The notes under the pieces are model-generated. The model was not told the origin of the DNA, searched no databases, and saw only the letters and a list, made by a program, of their open reading frames with translations. DNA of 64,000 nucleotides from Saccharolobus caldissimus. GTDB lineage: Archaea > Thermoproteota > Thermoprotei_A > Sulfolobales > Sulfolobaceae. Position numbers and translations under genes: made by a program. The stretch is taken from positions 248,001 through 312,000 of the forward strand of contig NZ_AP025226.1 in assembly GCF_020886315.1 (NCBI RefSeq), in the 5' to 3' direction. Below, piece by piece: positions 34,843 through 46,123 of the stretch; within the stretch, counting starts at the first letter, position 1; every line of letters starts with the position of its first letter.

Positions 34843-35471
34843 TAGATTAAAAAGGCCTCTTTTCTGTTTCTTTCTGAGAATTATATAATCTCCTAAACAT
34901 CTCTTTAAAAAATAAATCTATTATAAAGATATATTTTATTACTAAAATTTATTGATTTAATAATAGGAAGATAAAATAATTTATGTCTTAGAGGTTATAT
35001 TCACTAACCTTGATAGAAGATAGATCCCTATATAAGTGAGGTACTGTTACTGCAACTACGTTATGTTTTTATAATTAATATTAATATTATTTACCTTTAC
35101 TTCGTTTTCTGATTAAAAGTATATTTTAATTAAATTAGAGAATACCTTAAAAAGAGTAGAACTCCCATTAAGGTTTTAAACATCTCATCTTTCTCTTTCT
35201 ATCTAATCAAGCCTAGGTTAGGGAGCTTACCTCTTATACATGACATAGGAATTTCATTTAAATATCTTTCTTCAACTCACATATATTTCATAATGTCACA
35301 AGTATTAAATCTTTCAATTTAAATCTGAAAAGAGTTAGTAATATATAAAATTCATGAGATAAACTAAATGTTAATCGTAATACATTTGTCAAGTTTTTAT
35401 AATCGAAATTAAATGAAGAAGTTACATTATATATTTTTTAGTATATATCTTCGCTTTCGTTTTCGTGCTAG
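34843..35471. other. 629-bp gene-free region between two converging genes
   Basis: Both flanking genes end here, so no promoter is required. I see no ORF of note, tRNA or repeat array. Small features: T-rich termination signals at about 34855-34870, a hairpin AGGTTA/TAACCT (34992-35010), and a somewhat GC-richer patch near 35205-35250. An unrecognised small RNA or a decayed gene is possible. Confidence 0.5.
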
Positions 35472-36752
35472 CTAAATTATAGATAGACCAGTTACCCTTA
35501 ATTTTCCGCTTACTACATTCCCATATAACTTAGCCTCCTTAGAGCTTGCAACTATATTTTTAAGTAAATTCTTAATATCACCACTTATTACAATTTCTCT
35601 TAAACCTATTCTTTCTCCACTTTTGTTTAACCAGCTGACGCTTGCTACCACACTAAATTCTCCAGAACTATAGTTTGCTGTATGAACTCCTTGAACTTGA
35701 TCTACTGTGATAGTTCCATCTTCTACGTTAGATTCAGTTCTCTTATACTTAATAATTAAGTTTGATGGACTTATACGTGGTAAAACTGAGTATGATGGTA
35801 TTAAATTTCCATATAATGTTCTAGAAGCTGAATTAGTATTTTCAAGAGATGTCTTTATAGACCAATAAGTATTATTAAGAAATGTTTTTATTTCACCATT
35901 ATAAATAATTCTGTTTTGTTTTGATGGCATTCCTTCATCGTCAAATGATCTGCTAAAAGGTAATTTAGGCTCTAGAGGATCGTCAATTATTTCAAGGTTT
36001 TCATTTATGCGTTCATTTAAGTTAAAAGGAGTGCTTTTCCTATAGAGATTTTCAGCGGAAACTGCAGCTGATAAAAGAGGACTTAACAAGTTATTTATAG
36101 CCTTCTGAGTCAGCGTTATATCATATCCTTTAACGTCTATTTTTTCTCTTTTACTAAATACAGACACTTTTTCTGATAACTCCTCTTTAAGCTCATTTAT
36201 ATCTATGTGAAATCCGTGTGAAAACCTATATTCGTATATCTCTGGTGAAACGATATTATTCTCCTTAAAAATGCCCGATGCGAAAACGCTAACTATACTA
36301 CGTTTTTCACTAACATCTACTCCTTCAGTACTAAGAATTGATACTTCATAAACCCCAGTAACTACTTCAGCAAAAGTTAAGTTTATTTTTTCTTCAAGTT
36401 CTATAATTTCTTTAATTAATTCCTTAGATTTTTCTTCTGAGTTCTCGACTTCACTATCATATAAACCGGTAATTTTTTGTAAGGGTTTTGGCGAAGGTAG
36501 GGTATTAGCATTATCTTTATCACTTAATTTTGCTAATTTAATTGCATTATCTAAAATAGTATCATTTAGATTATTACCATATATAAATCCTAGCCTGTTA
36601 TCATATATTACTCTTACTCCAAATCCTACTTCTTCTCCCTTAATAGTTCTATATGTTCTTTCTTTTGATATCTGATATTCCTTTAATCTAATTGTGTAAA
36701 TTTCAGCCGAAATTCCTAAGTTTTTAGCCCTTGAAATAAGTCTCTCGCTCAA
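35472..36752 (-). CDS. TldE/PmbA-like subunit of TldD-family protease
   Basis: 426 aa of the TldD/PmbA family without the HExxxH metal site, which matches the non-catalytic partner (TldE/PmbA). The N-terminus RTYRTIKGEEVGFGVRVIYDNRLGF and the C-terminal VHTANYSSGEFSVVASVSWL are family patterns. Heterodimers with TldD degrade small or unfolded peptides. Its start overlaps tldD's stop by 4 nt. Confidence 0.85.
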   Translation of the reverse strand: MSERLISRAKNLGISAEIYTIRLKEYQISKERTYRTIKGEEVGFGVRVIYDNRLGFIYGNNLNDTILDNAIKLAKLSDKDNANTLPSPKPLQKITGLYDSEVENSEEKSKELIKEIIELEEKINLTFAEVVTGVYEVSILSTEGVDVSEKRSIVSVFASGIFKENNIVSPEIYEYRFSHGFHIDINELKEELSEKVSVFSKREKIDVKGYDITLTQKAINNLLSPLLSAAVSAENLYRKSTPFNLNERINENLEIIDDPLEPKLPFSRSFDDEGMPSKQNRIIYNGEIKTFLNNTYWSIKTSLENTNSASRTLYGNLIPSYSVLPRISPSNLIIKYKRTESNVEDGTITVDQVQGVHTANYSSGEFSVVASVSWLNKSGERIGLREIVISGDIKNLLKNIVASSKEAKLYGNVVSGKLRVTGLSII

Positions 36753-38080
36753 ATTCCCCCCACCTTAATGCTTGATAACCTTATATAAGGTCCTCCGTCA
36801 CTTACTGGTACAACTTGTCCATATTTCCCGCAGTAACCTGCATCTAAATCAAATTTTTTAGAAATTAACTCGATTTTACCTAAAGTTTCTATAGTGTACC
36901 CAGAAATTCCTACATTTCTTATCGGCTCTTTAATTTCTCCATTTTCTATTCTATAACCTTCTTGTATACCAAATTGAAAAGTACCATCTGGGCTAGTCTC
37001 ACCACCTATTGGTGAAACCATATAATAACCTTCTTTTATGCCCTCAAATAACTCCTCTAACTCAGCATCTCCCGGCTTCATATAGGTATTCCTCATCCTA
37101 ATTAGCGGGGGATCTCTAAAACTCTGAGCTCTAGCATTACCAGTGGGAGGTTGTCCTAAATATGCTGAATAGTATCTATCAGTCATAAATTCTCTTACTA
37201 TACCGTTTTCTATTATTTTTACCTCTCTTCCTTCTACTCCCTCATCGTCATAAATTAAAGTACCGAATGCCTTATTATGATTTAAGGTAGGGAGATCTGA
37301 AATATTAACGAAATCTGGGGCGATCTTCTTACCCTTTAACTTATATAATATACCATCTAAGGCTCCATCAGCCTCAGCCAAATGGCCTAAAGCCTCATGA
37401 GTGAAAACACCTACTACTTCTGGTGCTAATATTACTTGATACTGTCCAGCCTTTGTGGTTCTTCCTTTTAATTGATTTGTTAGTCTCTTTCTTACCCTCT
37501 CTAATATTTCGTTTATATCAAATATATCAAGCACGTAACCTAAGTGAGTAGAAACTGCGTCAAATGCTTCCGCTATTATGTTACCTTCTTTACCTACTAC
37601 AGTGATAGTTAATCTGGAAATATTCCCTTCGCTTATTAATTCCCTATCCTCAGTACTATAATATTCCTTGTGGAATTTCTCCTCATAATATTTTATTGTA
37701 AACGATCTTATACTCTCATGTAAATTTCCTATATACTCCTTTATCTTCTCTAAATCTTTTACTTCTTCTTCTATACTTTTCTGGAATCTCTTTCCGATTG
37801 TTATTCTGTCATGTTTAGAAGGTAAGAAAACTATATTGACTTTCTCATCTCCATAAGCGCTGTTAATTGCATCTTCAATATCAATATTACTTATCTTATT
37901 TGTACTTTTAAATCCGAAATTCCTATTTTGTATTACCCTAATGAAGTAACCTTCTTCTTCCCCTTGATTTAAGTATTTTCTCTCTTCTGTAATAGTAATT
38001 GATCTTGACTCAATTTTTTCATATCTAATGTCTGCAAATGTCGCACCTAGAATTTCAGCCCTTTTTAGGTACTCAAACAT
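36749..38080 (-). CDS. tldD: TldD family metalloprotease, catalytic subunit
   Basis: 443 aa. The zinc motif HEALGH (residues 228-233) is the TldD HExxxH signature. Further motifs are GTLIYDDEGVEGREV and GNARAQSFRDPPLIRMRNT. It pairs with the TldE-like protein encoded directly downstream. The gene diverges from nikR, with 38 bp between starts. Confidence 0.9.
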   Translation of the reverse strand: MFEYLKRAEILGATFADIRYEKIESRSITITEERKYLNQGEEEGYFIRVIQNRNFGFKSTNKISNIDIEDAINSAYGDEKVNIVFLPSKHDRITIGKRFQKSIEEEVKDLEKIKEYIGNLHESIRSFTIKYYEEKFHKEYYSTEDRELISEGNISRLTITVVGKEGNIIAEAFDAVSTHLGYVLDIFDINEILERVRKRLTNQLKGRTTKAGQYQVILAPEVVGVFTHEALGHLAEADGALDGILYKLKGKKIAPDFVNISDLPTLNHNKAFGTLIYDDEGVEGREVKIIENGIVREFMTDRYYSAYLGQPPTGNARAQSFRDPPLIRMRNTYMKPGDAELEELFEGIKEGYYMVSPIGGETSPDGTFQFGIQEGYRIENGEIKEPIRNVGISGYTIETLGKIELISKKFDLDAGYCGKYGQVVPVSDGGPYIRLSSIKVGGI

Positions 38081-38118
38081 ATATTTATTTTAATACCTTA
38101 CGACATATATAAATACGA

Positions 38119-38520
38119 ATGAACGTAGAAAAAATAAGCATATCATTACCTAAGGATCTTTATAAAGAATTAGAGGATTTTATAAATAGTAGGGGAATAG
38201 GAGACCGATCAAAAGTACTGCAAATAGCCTTGAGGAACTATTTAGATGAAAATAGGGGAGGAAATGAGCTTGTATATGGGGTTATTAACTTAGTTTACGA
38301 CCATGAATTAGCATCGGAATTTTTAACTGAAGTTCAGCATGAATACAATAGTTATATAATATCTACTCTTCATATTCACGCTAACGAAAGAATATGTATA
38401 GAGGCTATAGCGGTAAAGGGTGAAAAAAGTAAACTAGTTGAGTTAACTAATAAATTAAGCCAAGCTAGAGGAATTCTTAAAGCTAGACTGTTAATATCTT
38501 ATCCATATGAAAGCACTTAA
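38119..38520 (+). CDS. nikR: NikR-type nickel-responsive regulator
   Basis: 133 aa. An N-terminal ribbon-helix-helix (VEKISISLPKDLYKELEDF) is followed by an ACT-like nickel domain. All four high-affinity Ni ligands of NikR are in place: H74, H85, H87 and C93 (QHEY; LHIHANERIC). It would repress nickel uptake genes when loaded. No transporter is adjacent; instead it overlaps a B3/B4-domain gene by 14 nt. Confidence 0.88.
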   Translation: MNVEKISISLPKDLYKELEDFINSRGIGDRSKVLQIALRNYLDENRGGNELVYGVINLVYDHELASEFLTEVQHEYNSYIISTLHIHANERICIEAIAVKGEKSKLVELTNKLSQARGILKARLLISYPYEST

Positions 38521-39184
38521 TATTTCAGATGAGGCAAGGAGATTAGGAATTTTCGTAGCTCTAACTGAGGTAGTTAATGTTACAGTAAGGCATAGCGATC
38601 ATGCTCTTGATGAAATTATTTCTAAAATAGAGGAAAAATACAAAATTCAAGATCCAGAATCATTAAAAAATGATCCAGTAGTAAGGGCATATAGGGATTT
38701 TTATTGGAGAATAGGAATAGATCCTACTAAAGTTAGACCTAGTGGAGAAGCTCTAAGAAGGAGAGTAGCTAGGGGAAGTAAATTCCCTAGAATAAATACC
38801 GTAGTTGACATAGGCAATATTGCTAGTATTGAAACCTTAGTACCTATAGGGCTTTACGATAGGGATAAGATAGCGGGAAACTTACACATAGTATTATCCT
38901 CTGGCAATGAGCAATTTTTAGGATTGGGCGGAAAAAATATCGAAAAGTTAGATAAAGGTATACCGATATTAATTGATGATGAAGGGAAAGTCCTTCACAT
39001 TTATCCTCATAGAGACTCTATACTTACTAGTATAACTCTAGAAACCAAGAACGTAGTAATTGTAGGAGCTGGAGTTCCTAATGTAGATAAAACGTTAGTC
39101 AAGCGTGCTGTTGATTTTGTGGTAGATTTATTAGAGAAAATAACTGGTGGTAAAAGAGAGTATGAAACTTTGGTGATAACATGA
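38507..39184 (+). CDS. B3/B4 tRNA-binding domain protein
   Basis: 225 aa consisting of one B3/B4 domain, the fold found in PheRS beta as its editing module (KNDPVVRAYRDFYWRIGIDPTKVRPSGEALRRRVARG, then FPRINTVVDIGNIAS). Free-standing versions may deacylate mischarged tRNA or act on amino acids, but no function is established. It is embedded between nikR (14-nt overlap) and homoserine dehydrogenase (4-nt overlap). Confidence 0.85.
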   Translation: MKALNISDEARRLGIFVALTEVVNVTVRHSDHALDEIISKIEEKYKIQDPESLKNDPVVRAYRDFYWRIGIDPTKVRPSGEALRRRVARGSKFPRINTVVDIGNIASIETLVPIGLYDRDKIAGNLHIVLSSGNEQFLGLGGKNIEKLDKGIPILIDDEGKVLHIYPHRDSILTSITLETKNVVIVGAGVPNVDKTLVKRAVDFVVDLLEKITGGKREYETLVIT

Positions 39185-40125
39185 GATTACTATTAATAGG
39201 ATATGGGAACGTAGGTAGAGCCTTCAGAAAACTACTAAAGGAAAAAAGTGAGAAATACCCTATTTTGCAGAATATAAAAATTGAAGGAATAATTACTAGA
39301 AGGGGATTAATGATAGGAGATAAGGAAAATTTTAACCCAGATAAAAAAACTACCATACTAGAAGCTATAGATGAAATACAACCTGACGTTATTGTTGACA
39401 TGTCATCGCCAAACTATAAAGATGGAGAACCCTCGGTTAGTGCATACGTTAAGGCCTTATCTAATGGAATTCACGTTATAACTACTAACAAAGCTCCCTT
39501 AGCGTTAAAATTTAGAGAATTAATGGAAATAGCGGAGTCTAAAGGTGCTAAGATCGGATTTCAAGGTACCGTTATGAGCGGAACGCCTTCAATAAACTTA
39601 TTTAGAGTTCAGCCAGTAGCAGAGGTTTTCAGAATTAGGGGGATACTTAACGGGACTACTAACTATATATTGTCGAGAATGTACGAGGGATTAAACTTTG
39701 AAGAGGCTTTAAATGAGGCTAAAGAAAAGGGTTATGCAGAAGAAGATCCTACTTTAGATTTAAACGGTTTTGATGCAGCTGCCAAATTGACAATCCTAGT
39801 GAATTTTATGATGAATAGAAGTATAAGATTAGGGGACTTTAAGTTTAAGGGAATTGAGGGAATTAGTAGCGATGAGATTAGGCGGATTAAAAGTGAAGGT
39901 AAGAAGATAAAACTAATAGCATATGCCGACAATTATACTATAGAAGTATCACCTAAAGTATTAAGTTCTCAAGATCCGTTATTTTATATAGATGGAGTTG
40001 AAAACGCATTAGAAATAGAAAACGAAATTCAGAGAATTATAATAAGAGGACCAGGAGCAGGACCTATTAACGCTGCATACGGTGCGCTTACCGACTTAGT
40101 ACTTTTATTAAAAGGATGTTTGTGA
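39181..40125 (+). CDS. hom: Homoserine dehydrogenase
   Basis: 314 aa, short form without an ACT regulatory domain. Rossmann start LLIGYGNVGRAF (residues 3-14), TTNKAPLAL, the substrate site GILNGTTNYILSRM (about 158-172) and DPTLDLNGFDAAAKL. It reduces aspartate semialdehyde to homoserine for threonine and methionine synthesis. The start overlaps the B3/B4 stop by 4 nt. Confidence 0.93.
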   Translation: MRLLLIGYGNVGRAFRKLLKEKSEKYPILQNIKIEGIITRRGLMIGDKENFNPDKKTTILEAIDEIQPDVIVDMSSPNYKDGEPSVSAYVKALSNGIHVITTNKAPLALKFRELMEIAESKGAKIGFQGTVMSGTPSINLFRVQPVAEVFRIRGILNGTTNYILSRMYEGLNFEEALNEAKEKGYAEEDPTLDLNGFDAAAKLTILVNFMMNRSIRLGDFKFKGIEGISSDEIRRIKSEGKKIKLIAYADNYTIEVSPKVLSSQDPLFYIDGVENALEIENEIQRIIIRGPGAGPINAAYGALTDLVLLLKGCL

Positions 40126-40162
40126 TGTAGATTTTTATTCCCATAAAACTTAATTTTAATTA

Positions 40163-41020
40163 ATGAGTTTACAGCATAAAGTAAAAGCTTACTTAAAATT
40201 GGGGAAACTTGGTGTAGTAAGTTTATTAGACCTTGCAGCTATAGCAGGATCAATTTTAGGGTATAGGCATGGTATTTCTCTTCTTCCCATAATCCCAATG
40301 ATAATTGGAGGAACCTTAGCGTCCATGGGTGCAATGATAATTAACAGTGGGATAGAAATTGATAAAGATAAAGTTATGTCAAGAACCTCAAGAAGACCTA
40401 CTGTTGTCGGTTATGTTAGTAAGAAGGAGGCTATAATAGTGGGAACTATATTATCGATTTTTGGTATATTAATGGGATTTTTAGATAATATTCTTACCGC
40501 ATTTTTCATAGCTTTAGGAGTTACAATTTACGTATTTGTTTACACAATTTTGCTAAAACCTAGAACATGGCTTAATATAGTGATAGGTGGATTTGCGGGG
40601 AGCGCGGCAGCATGGGCGGGTTATGTTTCAATTACAAATTCCTTTACCTTAGAGGGGTTTCTATTAGGCTTCTTAATATTTATGTGGACCCCAGGCCATT
40701 TCTGGTCCTTAGCCCTCAAATATAGGGAAGATTATATAAATGCTCATTATCCTATGTTACCTGCAGTTGTAGGTATAACGACTTCCGCAAAGGCAATAGC
40801 TATATCTAATGCGTTAATGGTTCCAGTAGTTATACTGCTATTTATGTACTTAAACCCCTATTATTTAGCTGCTTCAGCAATAATTAGCTTATTCCTCCTA
40901 TACCTATCCTTTAAACTTATAAGAAATCCTACTAAGGAGGAGGCAATGAGATCATTTATATTCTCTAATATTTATTTAATGATAATTTTACTACTAATTA
41001 TTCTATCTAAATTAATATGA
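40163..41020 (+). CDS. ctaB: Protoheme IX farnesyltransferase (heme O synthase)
   Basis: 285 aa UbiA-family prenyltransferase with about eight membrane helices. [19 protein letters not shown] (near 57-75) is the first Asp-rich motif of CtaB/CyoE, and [17 protein letters not shown] carries the second. It makes heme O/As-type hemes for the terminal oxidases of Sulfolobales. It converges on a small membrane protein with a 9-nt overlap. Confidence 0.9.
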   Translation: MSLQHKVKAYLKLGKLGVVSLLDLAAIAGSILGYRHGISLLPIIPMIIGGTLASMGAMIINSGIEIDKDKVMSRTSRRPTVVGYVSKKEAIIVGTILSIFGILMGFLDNILTAFFIALGVTIYVFVYTILLKPRTWLNIVIGGFAGSAAAWAGYVSITNSFTLEGFLLGFLIFMWTPGHFWSLALKYREDYINAHYPMLPAVVGITTSAKAIAISNALMVPVVILLFMYLNPYYLAASAIISLFLLYLSFKLIRNPTKEEAMRSFIFSNIYLMIILLLIILSKLI

Positions 41021-41566
41021 TATATCTATTACCATATCGGCTATCTTCTTGTTGGAGGAGATTAGAACTCTTACGTCAATATCTCCACATTTCCTTCTAA
41101 TCACTAATTTGTCCTCATTTAGATAAGATACCTTAAGTCCACTACAATTTGATATTGACGATAATTTATAATAGTAGTACGGGTTTCTTATCCTACTTAA
41201 AGCTTTATTAAATGCATAGTTAAACAATTCATGGGGATCGTATGATGTCATATTTATGGGAATTTTTAATTTTATTTCAATATAATCTTCACTAAAACTC
41301 ACTGACATAGTCTTTCTAGTTAGCAAATACGATAAGGGTAATGGCATTATTACTGGAATAAGAATAATGTATTCAAGATATTTTGGTATTATACTTAAAA
41401 GCAAATAGTACGTAGTAGCTAAAGTTACTGGTAATCCTATCATTAAATATTTTAAAGTTTCCTTTAAATCACCGTATTTTTTACTAATTATAAAAGACAC
41501 TATTGTTGTTCCAGCTAATGGCGGTGTTGATGCTAATAATGTTATAAGAATATCTCTTTTGTTCAC
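41012..41566 (-). CDS. Membrane protein with C-terminal soluble domain, unknown
   Basis: 184 aa. Three hydrophobic segments (about 8-28, 40-60, 65-85) are followed by a roughly 95-residue hydrophilic beta-rich domain with two Cys (SNCSGLK, RRKCGDI) that could form a disulphide. No recognised family. The start fits [11 protein letters not shown]. Tail overlap with ctaB. Confidence 0.6.
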   Translation of the reverse strand: MNKRDILITLLASTPPLAGTTIVSFIISKKYGDLKETLKYLMIGLPVTLATTYYLLLSIIPKYLEYIILIPVIMPLPLSYLLTRKTMSVSFSEDYIEIKLKIPINMTSYDPHELFNYAFNKALSRIRNPYYYYKLSSISNCSGLKVSYLNEDKLVIRRKCGDIDVRVLISSNKKIADMVIDISY

Positions 41567-41637
41567 ATGATTTATTAATACTCATTAGCTTAAAAAGATA
41601 AATATTACCAAATTACATTGTCTTTGAGGTTCTTTAA

Positions 41638-43444
<1,807 letters not shown>

Positions 43445-43480
43445 ATGTTTAATAATTCTCTTAAGAGTTAAAAAAGGCAT

Positions 43481-43830
43481 ATGTAATACACTGAATTTCT
43501 AAATTCCTTAATTAGTAGGTTTTTATCTACTAGTAAAATAATTCGGCCGATACTATATCTCCTCTTAAGAGCATATAATGGGTTTATATCACTAGAGAAA
43601 TCATAAATATTTTTATTTAAAGATAATTTGTACTATTTAAAACTCTAAAACCTAAGAGGTTTGTTACTAAATATCTTATCACTTTCGATTGATGAAGTAA
43701 TTCTGATACTGATAAGATAGTTAATAGGAATATGAACTATATAAATGATAACTGAAATAATTAAAATAGTCCGAATTACATGTTAAAGCTTTTGATTAAT
43801 TTTTTGTTTTAAGTTAACATCTTATAATTT
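43481..43830. other. 350-bp intergenic region, no clear feature
   Basis: AT-rich region between divergent genes. It must hold promoters for both; TTTTTTGTTTTAAG at about 43800-43813 is AT-rich upstream of the + strand gene. A C/D-like cluster near 43690-43770 has wrong spacing (see rejected list). Confidence 0.45.
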
Positions 43831-44289
43831 ATGCCGAGTAGAGCTCTTCTATTTTATTCCAAGGAATCTTTCTCTGATGCTAACTTACTTAAATCTCGTT
43901 TAAGGGAAAATGGAATAAACGTCATAGACGTGAGAACGGGGAAATATATAGAGATAGATATAATAGATGAACCTAGAAAAGTTATTAAATTATTGGGTGA
44001 ACCATTGTTCATAGTTACCGAAATAAATGGTAATTTTAAGGAATTATTTTATGAAATGAGATTTTGGGAATGTCATGAAATTCTAGAGGAGAAATGGAAA
44101 AAATTGGAAAATAAGCTAGAGAGGGATTATTTACAAGCTCTAATATTAATTTGTGCATCACTTATAAAATATTTAAAAGGTGATGTAAAAACCTCTGATA
44201 TTTTAATTGAAAAAGCTTTATCTCTTATATCCGATCTTCCTCAAGAACTCCTTCCTCTCCTTTATGTCAGATTCGGACTCAACTCCTAA
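43831..44289 (+). CDS. DUF309-domain protein
   Basis: 152 aa. The C-terminal half has the DUF309 pattern [18 protein letters not shown] followed by [16 protein letters not shown] (about 75-120). The N-terminal about 70 residues look like a small alpha/beta domain ([18 protein letters not shown]). Function unknown; DUF309 is widespread and helical. Its last 72 nt are antisense to the adenosine-specific kinase gene. Confidence 0.78.
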   Translation: MPSRALLFYSKESFSDANLLKSRLRENGINVIDVRTGKYIEIDIIDEPRKVIKLLGEPLFIVTEINGNFKELFYEMRFWECHEILEEKWKKLENKLERDYLQALILICASLIKYLKGDVKTSDILIEKALSLISDLPQELLPLLYVRFGLNS

Positions 44290-44706
44290 TGGGGTGAATC
44301 CGTCTATTACTCCGATAATTCCTCTACCTTGATCCGTTTCTGCTACTAAAACTTGCAATGGGTTTGCAGTGGCGGCGAATATTCTTACTACCTCATCTAC
44401 GTTCTTTATTCTATTTAATACGTTAATTGGATAACTGTTCTTCAAGTAGATTACAAATACATGACCTGCACCTATCTTTTTAGCTTGCTCTATTGCCAGC
44501 TTAATTAGATCCTCATCGTTACCATCGTATCTTATTAATCTTTTTCCACTTGCCTCATTAAATGCTATACCAAATTTTATATGAGGACTAGATGAGGATA
44601 AGGTTTCATATAGATCTTCAACGGTTTTAATAAAATGCGATTGCCCTATTATTACATTAGTCCCTTCTGGTATATCTATTCTGACTACATCTATTTTTAC
44701 ACTCAT
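44218..44706 (-). CDS. Adenosine-specific kinase family protein (DUF355)
   Basis: About 162 aa. [41 protein letters not shown] and [19 protein letters not shown] are the conserved blocks of the archaeal adenosine-specific kinase/DUF355 family, whose structures bind adenosine or AMP. The cellular role is unresolved. ATG 44706 is chosen over GTG 44709. Long antisense overlap with the DUF309 gene. Confidence 0.85.
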   Translation of the reverse strand: MSVKIDVVRIDIPEGTNVIIGQSHFIKTVEDLYETLSSSSPHIKFGIAFNEASGKRLIRYDGNDEDLIKLAIEQAKKIGAGHVFVIYLKNSYPINVLNRIKNVDEVVRIFAATANPLQVLVAETDQGRGIIGVIDGFTPLGVESESDIKERKEFLRKIGYKR

Positions 44707-44741
44707 CACTTATTATATGGCAAAACAGAATAAATATTTTA

Positions 44742-44799
44742 TATCAGTGAAGGACCACTACATCACTTGTCAGCTGTACTCCCGTATTCCTCATCAACT
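44742..44799 (-). ncRNA. Candidate C/D box guide RNA overlapping the 3' end of a membrane-protein gene
   Basis: On the minus strand: C box TTGATGA (44791-44797), 17-nt first guide region, D' CTGA (44770-44773), 3-nt spacer CAA, C' GTGATGT (44760-44766), 12-nt guide AGTGGTCCTTCA (44748-44759), D box CTGA (44744-44747). Two exact CTGA boxes, a 3-nt D'-C' spacer and a 12-nt C'-D guide are close to the archaeal norm; only the first guide region is long. The C box includes the TGA stop of the upstream gene, as seen for other archaeal sRNAs. Targets were not identified; ends are estimates. Confidence 0.55.
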
Positions 44800-45192
44800 A
44801 TTTAAATAAGCGTACTCAATTATAATCTCTTTGTTCTGGTTTAGATTTATTGTATATGATAAGTGCAATTGGGTTACTAGTATTTTATATTGGCCTGGAG
44901 GTAAATTAAATGTCGCAATACCGTTTCCATCAGTGAAGTTATAAGTATAGAAGGAGTAAGTAGAACCATTATATTTATAGACCCATATTACAGCACTTGC
45001 AAGTGGAGATTTTCCTCCAAAAGGCCCATAATTAATAATAACGTCAACCTTTAATATATATAATCCATTAGTTTGAGAATCTCCTAAGTTATTAACGTAT
45101 ATTTCAGTTTTATACTTTAATCCTTCATACATTCCTATTGCCATTAAGACTATTACCATTATTGCCAACGCTAAGAGAATTTGCCTATTCAT
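44794..45192 (-). CDS. Single-pass exported protein with beta-sandwich domain, unknown
   Basis: About 132 aa. An N-terminal hydrophobic helix (about 5-25) leads to an exported domain with the pattern SAVIWVYKYNG, FTDGNGIATFNLPPGQYKI, which resembles carboxypeptidase-regulatory/CNA-B-like folds. Several NxS/T sites fit an extracellular location. ATG 45192 is used rather than TTG 45195. Its stop codon is part of the C box of the candidate sRNA. Confidence 0.65.
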   Translation of the reverse strand: MNRQILLALAIMVIVLMAIGMYEGLKYKTEIYVNNLGDSQTNGLYILKVDVIINYGPFGGKSPLASAVIWVYKYNGSTYSFYTYNFTDGNGIATFNLPPGQYKILVTQLHLSYTINLNQNKEIIIEYAYLNS

Positions 45193-45242
45193 CAAAACCA
45201 GTGCATTAATCTAATATAAAAGTTCAATCCTAATTTCTTAAT

Positions 45243-45794
45243 GTGGCAAACAAGTTATATGAGGCTTTTAAGTACGTTATAAAGTACGAGTTAGCTTCAT
45301 CAGTAAGAAGGTATATAGTATTAGGGGCGTTTGATGGTATATTACTTAGCTTATCCATATTATTATCTGGTATATTATCACATTTTAGCTTGGAAGATAT
45401 AAGTGTAGCAATATATAGTGGAATTATAGCTACAGCAATTTCTTCTACTTGGAACGCCCTAGTTGTTGAACTAAGTGAGAAAAAGGCTGAATTGGAAAAA
45501 ATAGAAAAACAAGTGTTAAAGAGTTTAAGGGGTACAATATACGACTATAGTGGAAAAATAGCCTCTATATTTTCGGCGATGGCTCATGGCGTCTCACCTT
45601 TTTTAGGTTTAATAGTGTTATACTCCTATGAATATTTACATAACGTTTTCTTATCAGTAGGAATAAGTTTGCTATGTTTAGGAGTTTTAGGAATCTTATA
45701 CGGAGATAGAATAAGGGATAAGATGTATACCTCACTTCAGTTAATAATAGCTGGTTTGATAACGTCTTTTATAACACTATTTATAATAAGGTGA
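45243..45794 (+). CDS. VIT/CCC1-like membrane protein
   Basis: 183 aa. RRYIVLGAFDGILLSLSILLSG (about 22-43) resembles the first helix of vacuolar iron transporter (VIT1/CCC1) family proteins. About five helices are predicted, with a charged amphipathic segment (about 78-100, ELSEKKAELEKIEKQVLK) between helices 2 and 3 as in that family. Iron or manganese export or storage is the family role; here it is inferred. The start is GTG 45243, directly at the predicted leaderless position. Confidence 0.7.
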   Translation: MANKLYEAFKYVIKYELASSVRRYIVLGAFDGILLSLSILLSGILSHFSLEDISVAIYSGIIATAISSTWNALVVELSEKKAELEKIEKQVLKSLRGTIYDYSGKIASIFSAMAHGVSPFLGLIVLYSYEYLHNVFLSVGISLLCLGVLGILYGDRIRDKMYTSLQLIIAGLITSFITLFIIR

Positions 45795-45895
45795 CAATAA
45801 TTATTCATGTAATATTTAATTATGTTATTAATTAATGCCGATATATAATTGAAGATTCTTGTAATTAATATTTCTATAATTATCGTATATTAGTA

Positions 45896-45927
45896 AAGAT
45901 TTGTATATAATGAAAAAGGCAAATCTT
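45896..45927. repeat. 8-bp stem-loop at the 3' end of the Cys-rich gene
   Basis: AAGATTTG and CAAATCTT (right arm 45920-45927) are exact complements with a 16-nt loop; the right arm enters the stop codon of the Cys-rich gene. A transcript-end structure is possible. Confidence 0.4.
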
Positions 45928-46123
45928 ACTTTATGTTCCACCAAGAGCCTATAGTATTACAATTAAATTGATCATAAAATTCTACACAAAACTTTCCGTC
46001 TCTACTATTGCATAATTCGCATAATATGATATACTTATTTACAATATTTTCATCACAAATAACACTGCCGCATATTGTAACGCATTTCTTATTTCCGTAA
46101 TTATAATAACATATTCTCTTCAT
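45926..46123 (-). CDS. 65-aa cysteine-rich protein, unknown
   Basis: Starting at the ATG at 46123 ([14 protein letters not shown]) the product has eight cysteines in 65 residues (C5, C14, C18, C23, C37, C40, C48 and C58 by my count), including CELC, and no signal peptide. This suggests metal binding or multiple disulphides. A longer frame to 46192 would run into the divergent cupin gene and is unlikely, because CTTTAAAGT lies 20-28 nt before 46123 as box A. No family recognised. Confidence 0.6.
   Translation of the reverse strand: MKRICYYNYGNKKCVTICGSVICDENIVNKYIILCELCNSRDGKFCVEFYDQFNCNTIGSWWNIK

Noticed and set aside
43685-43770. Cluster of TGATGA and CTGA motifs
   Set aside because: The C-to-D' spacing is only 7 nt and the next gap about 38 nt, which does not fit a C/D box sRNA.
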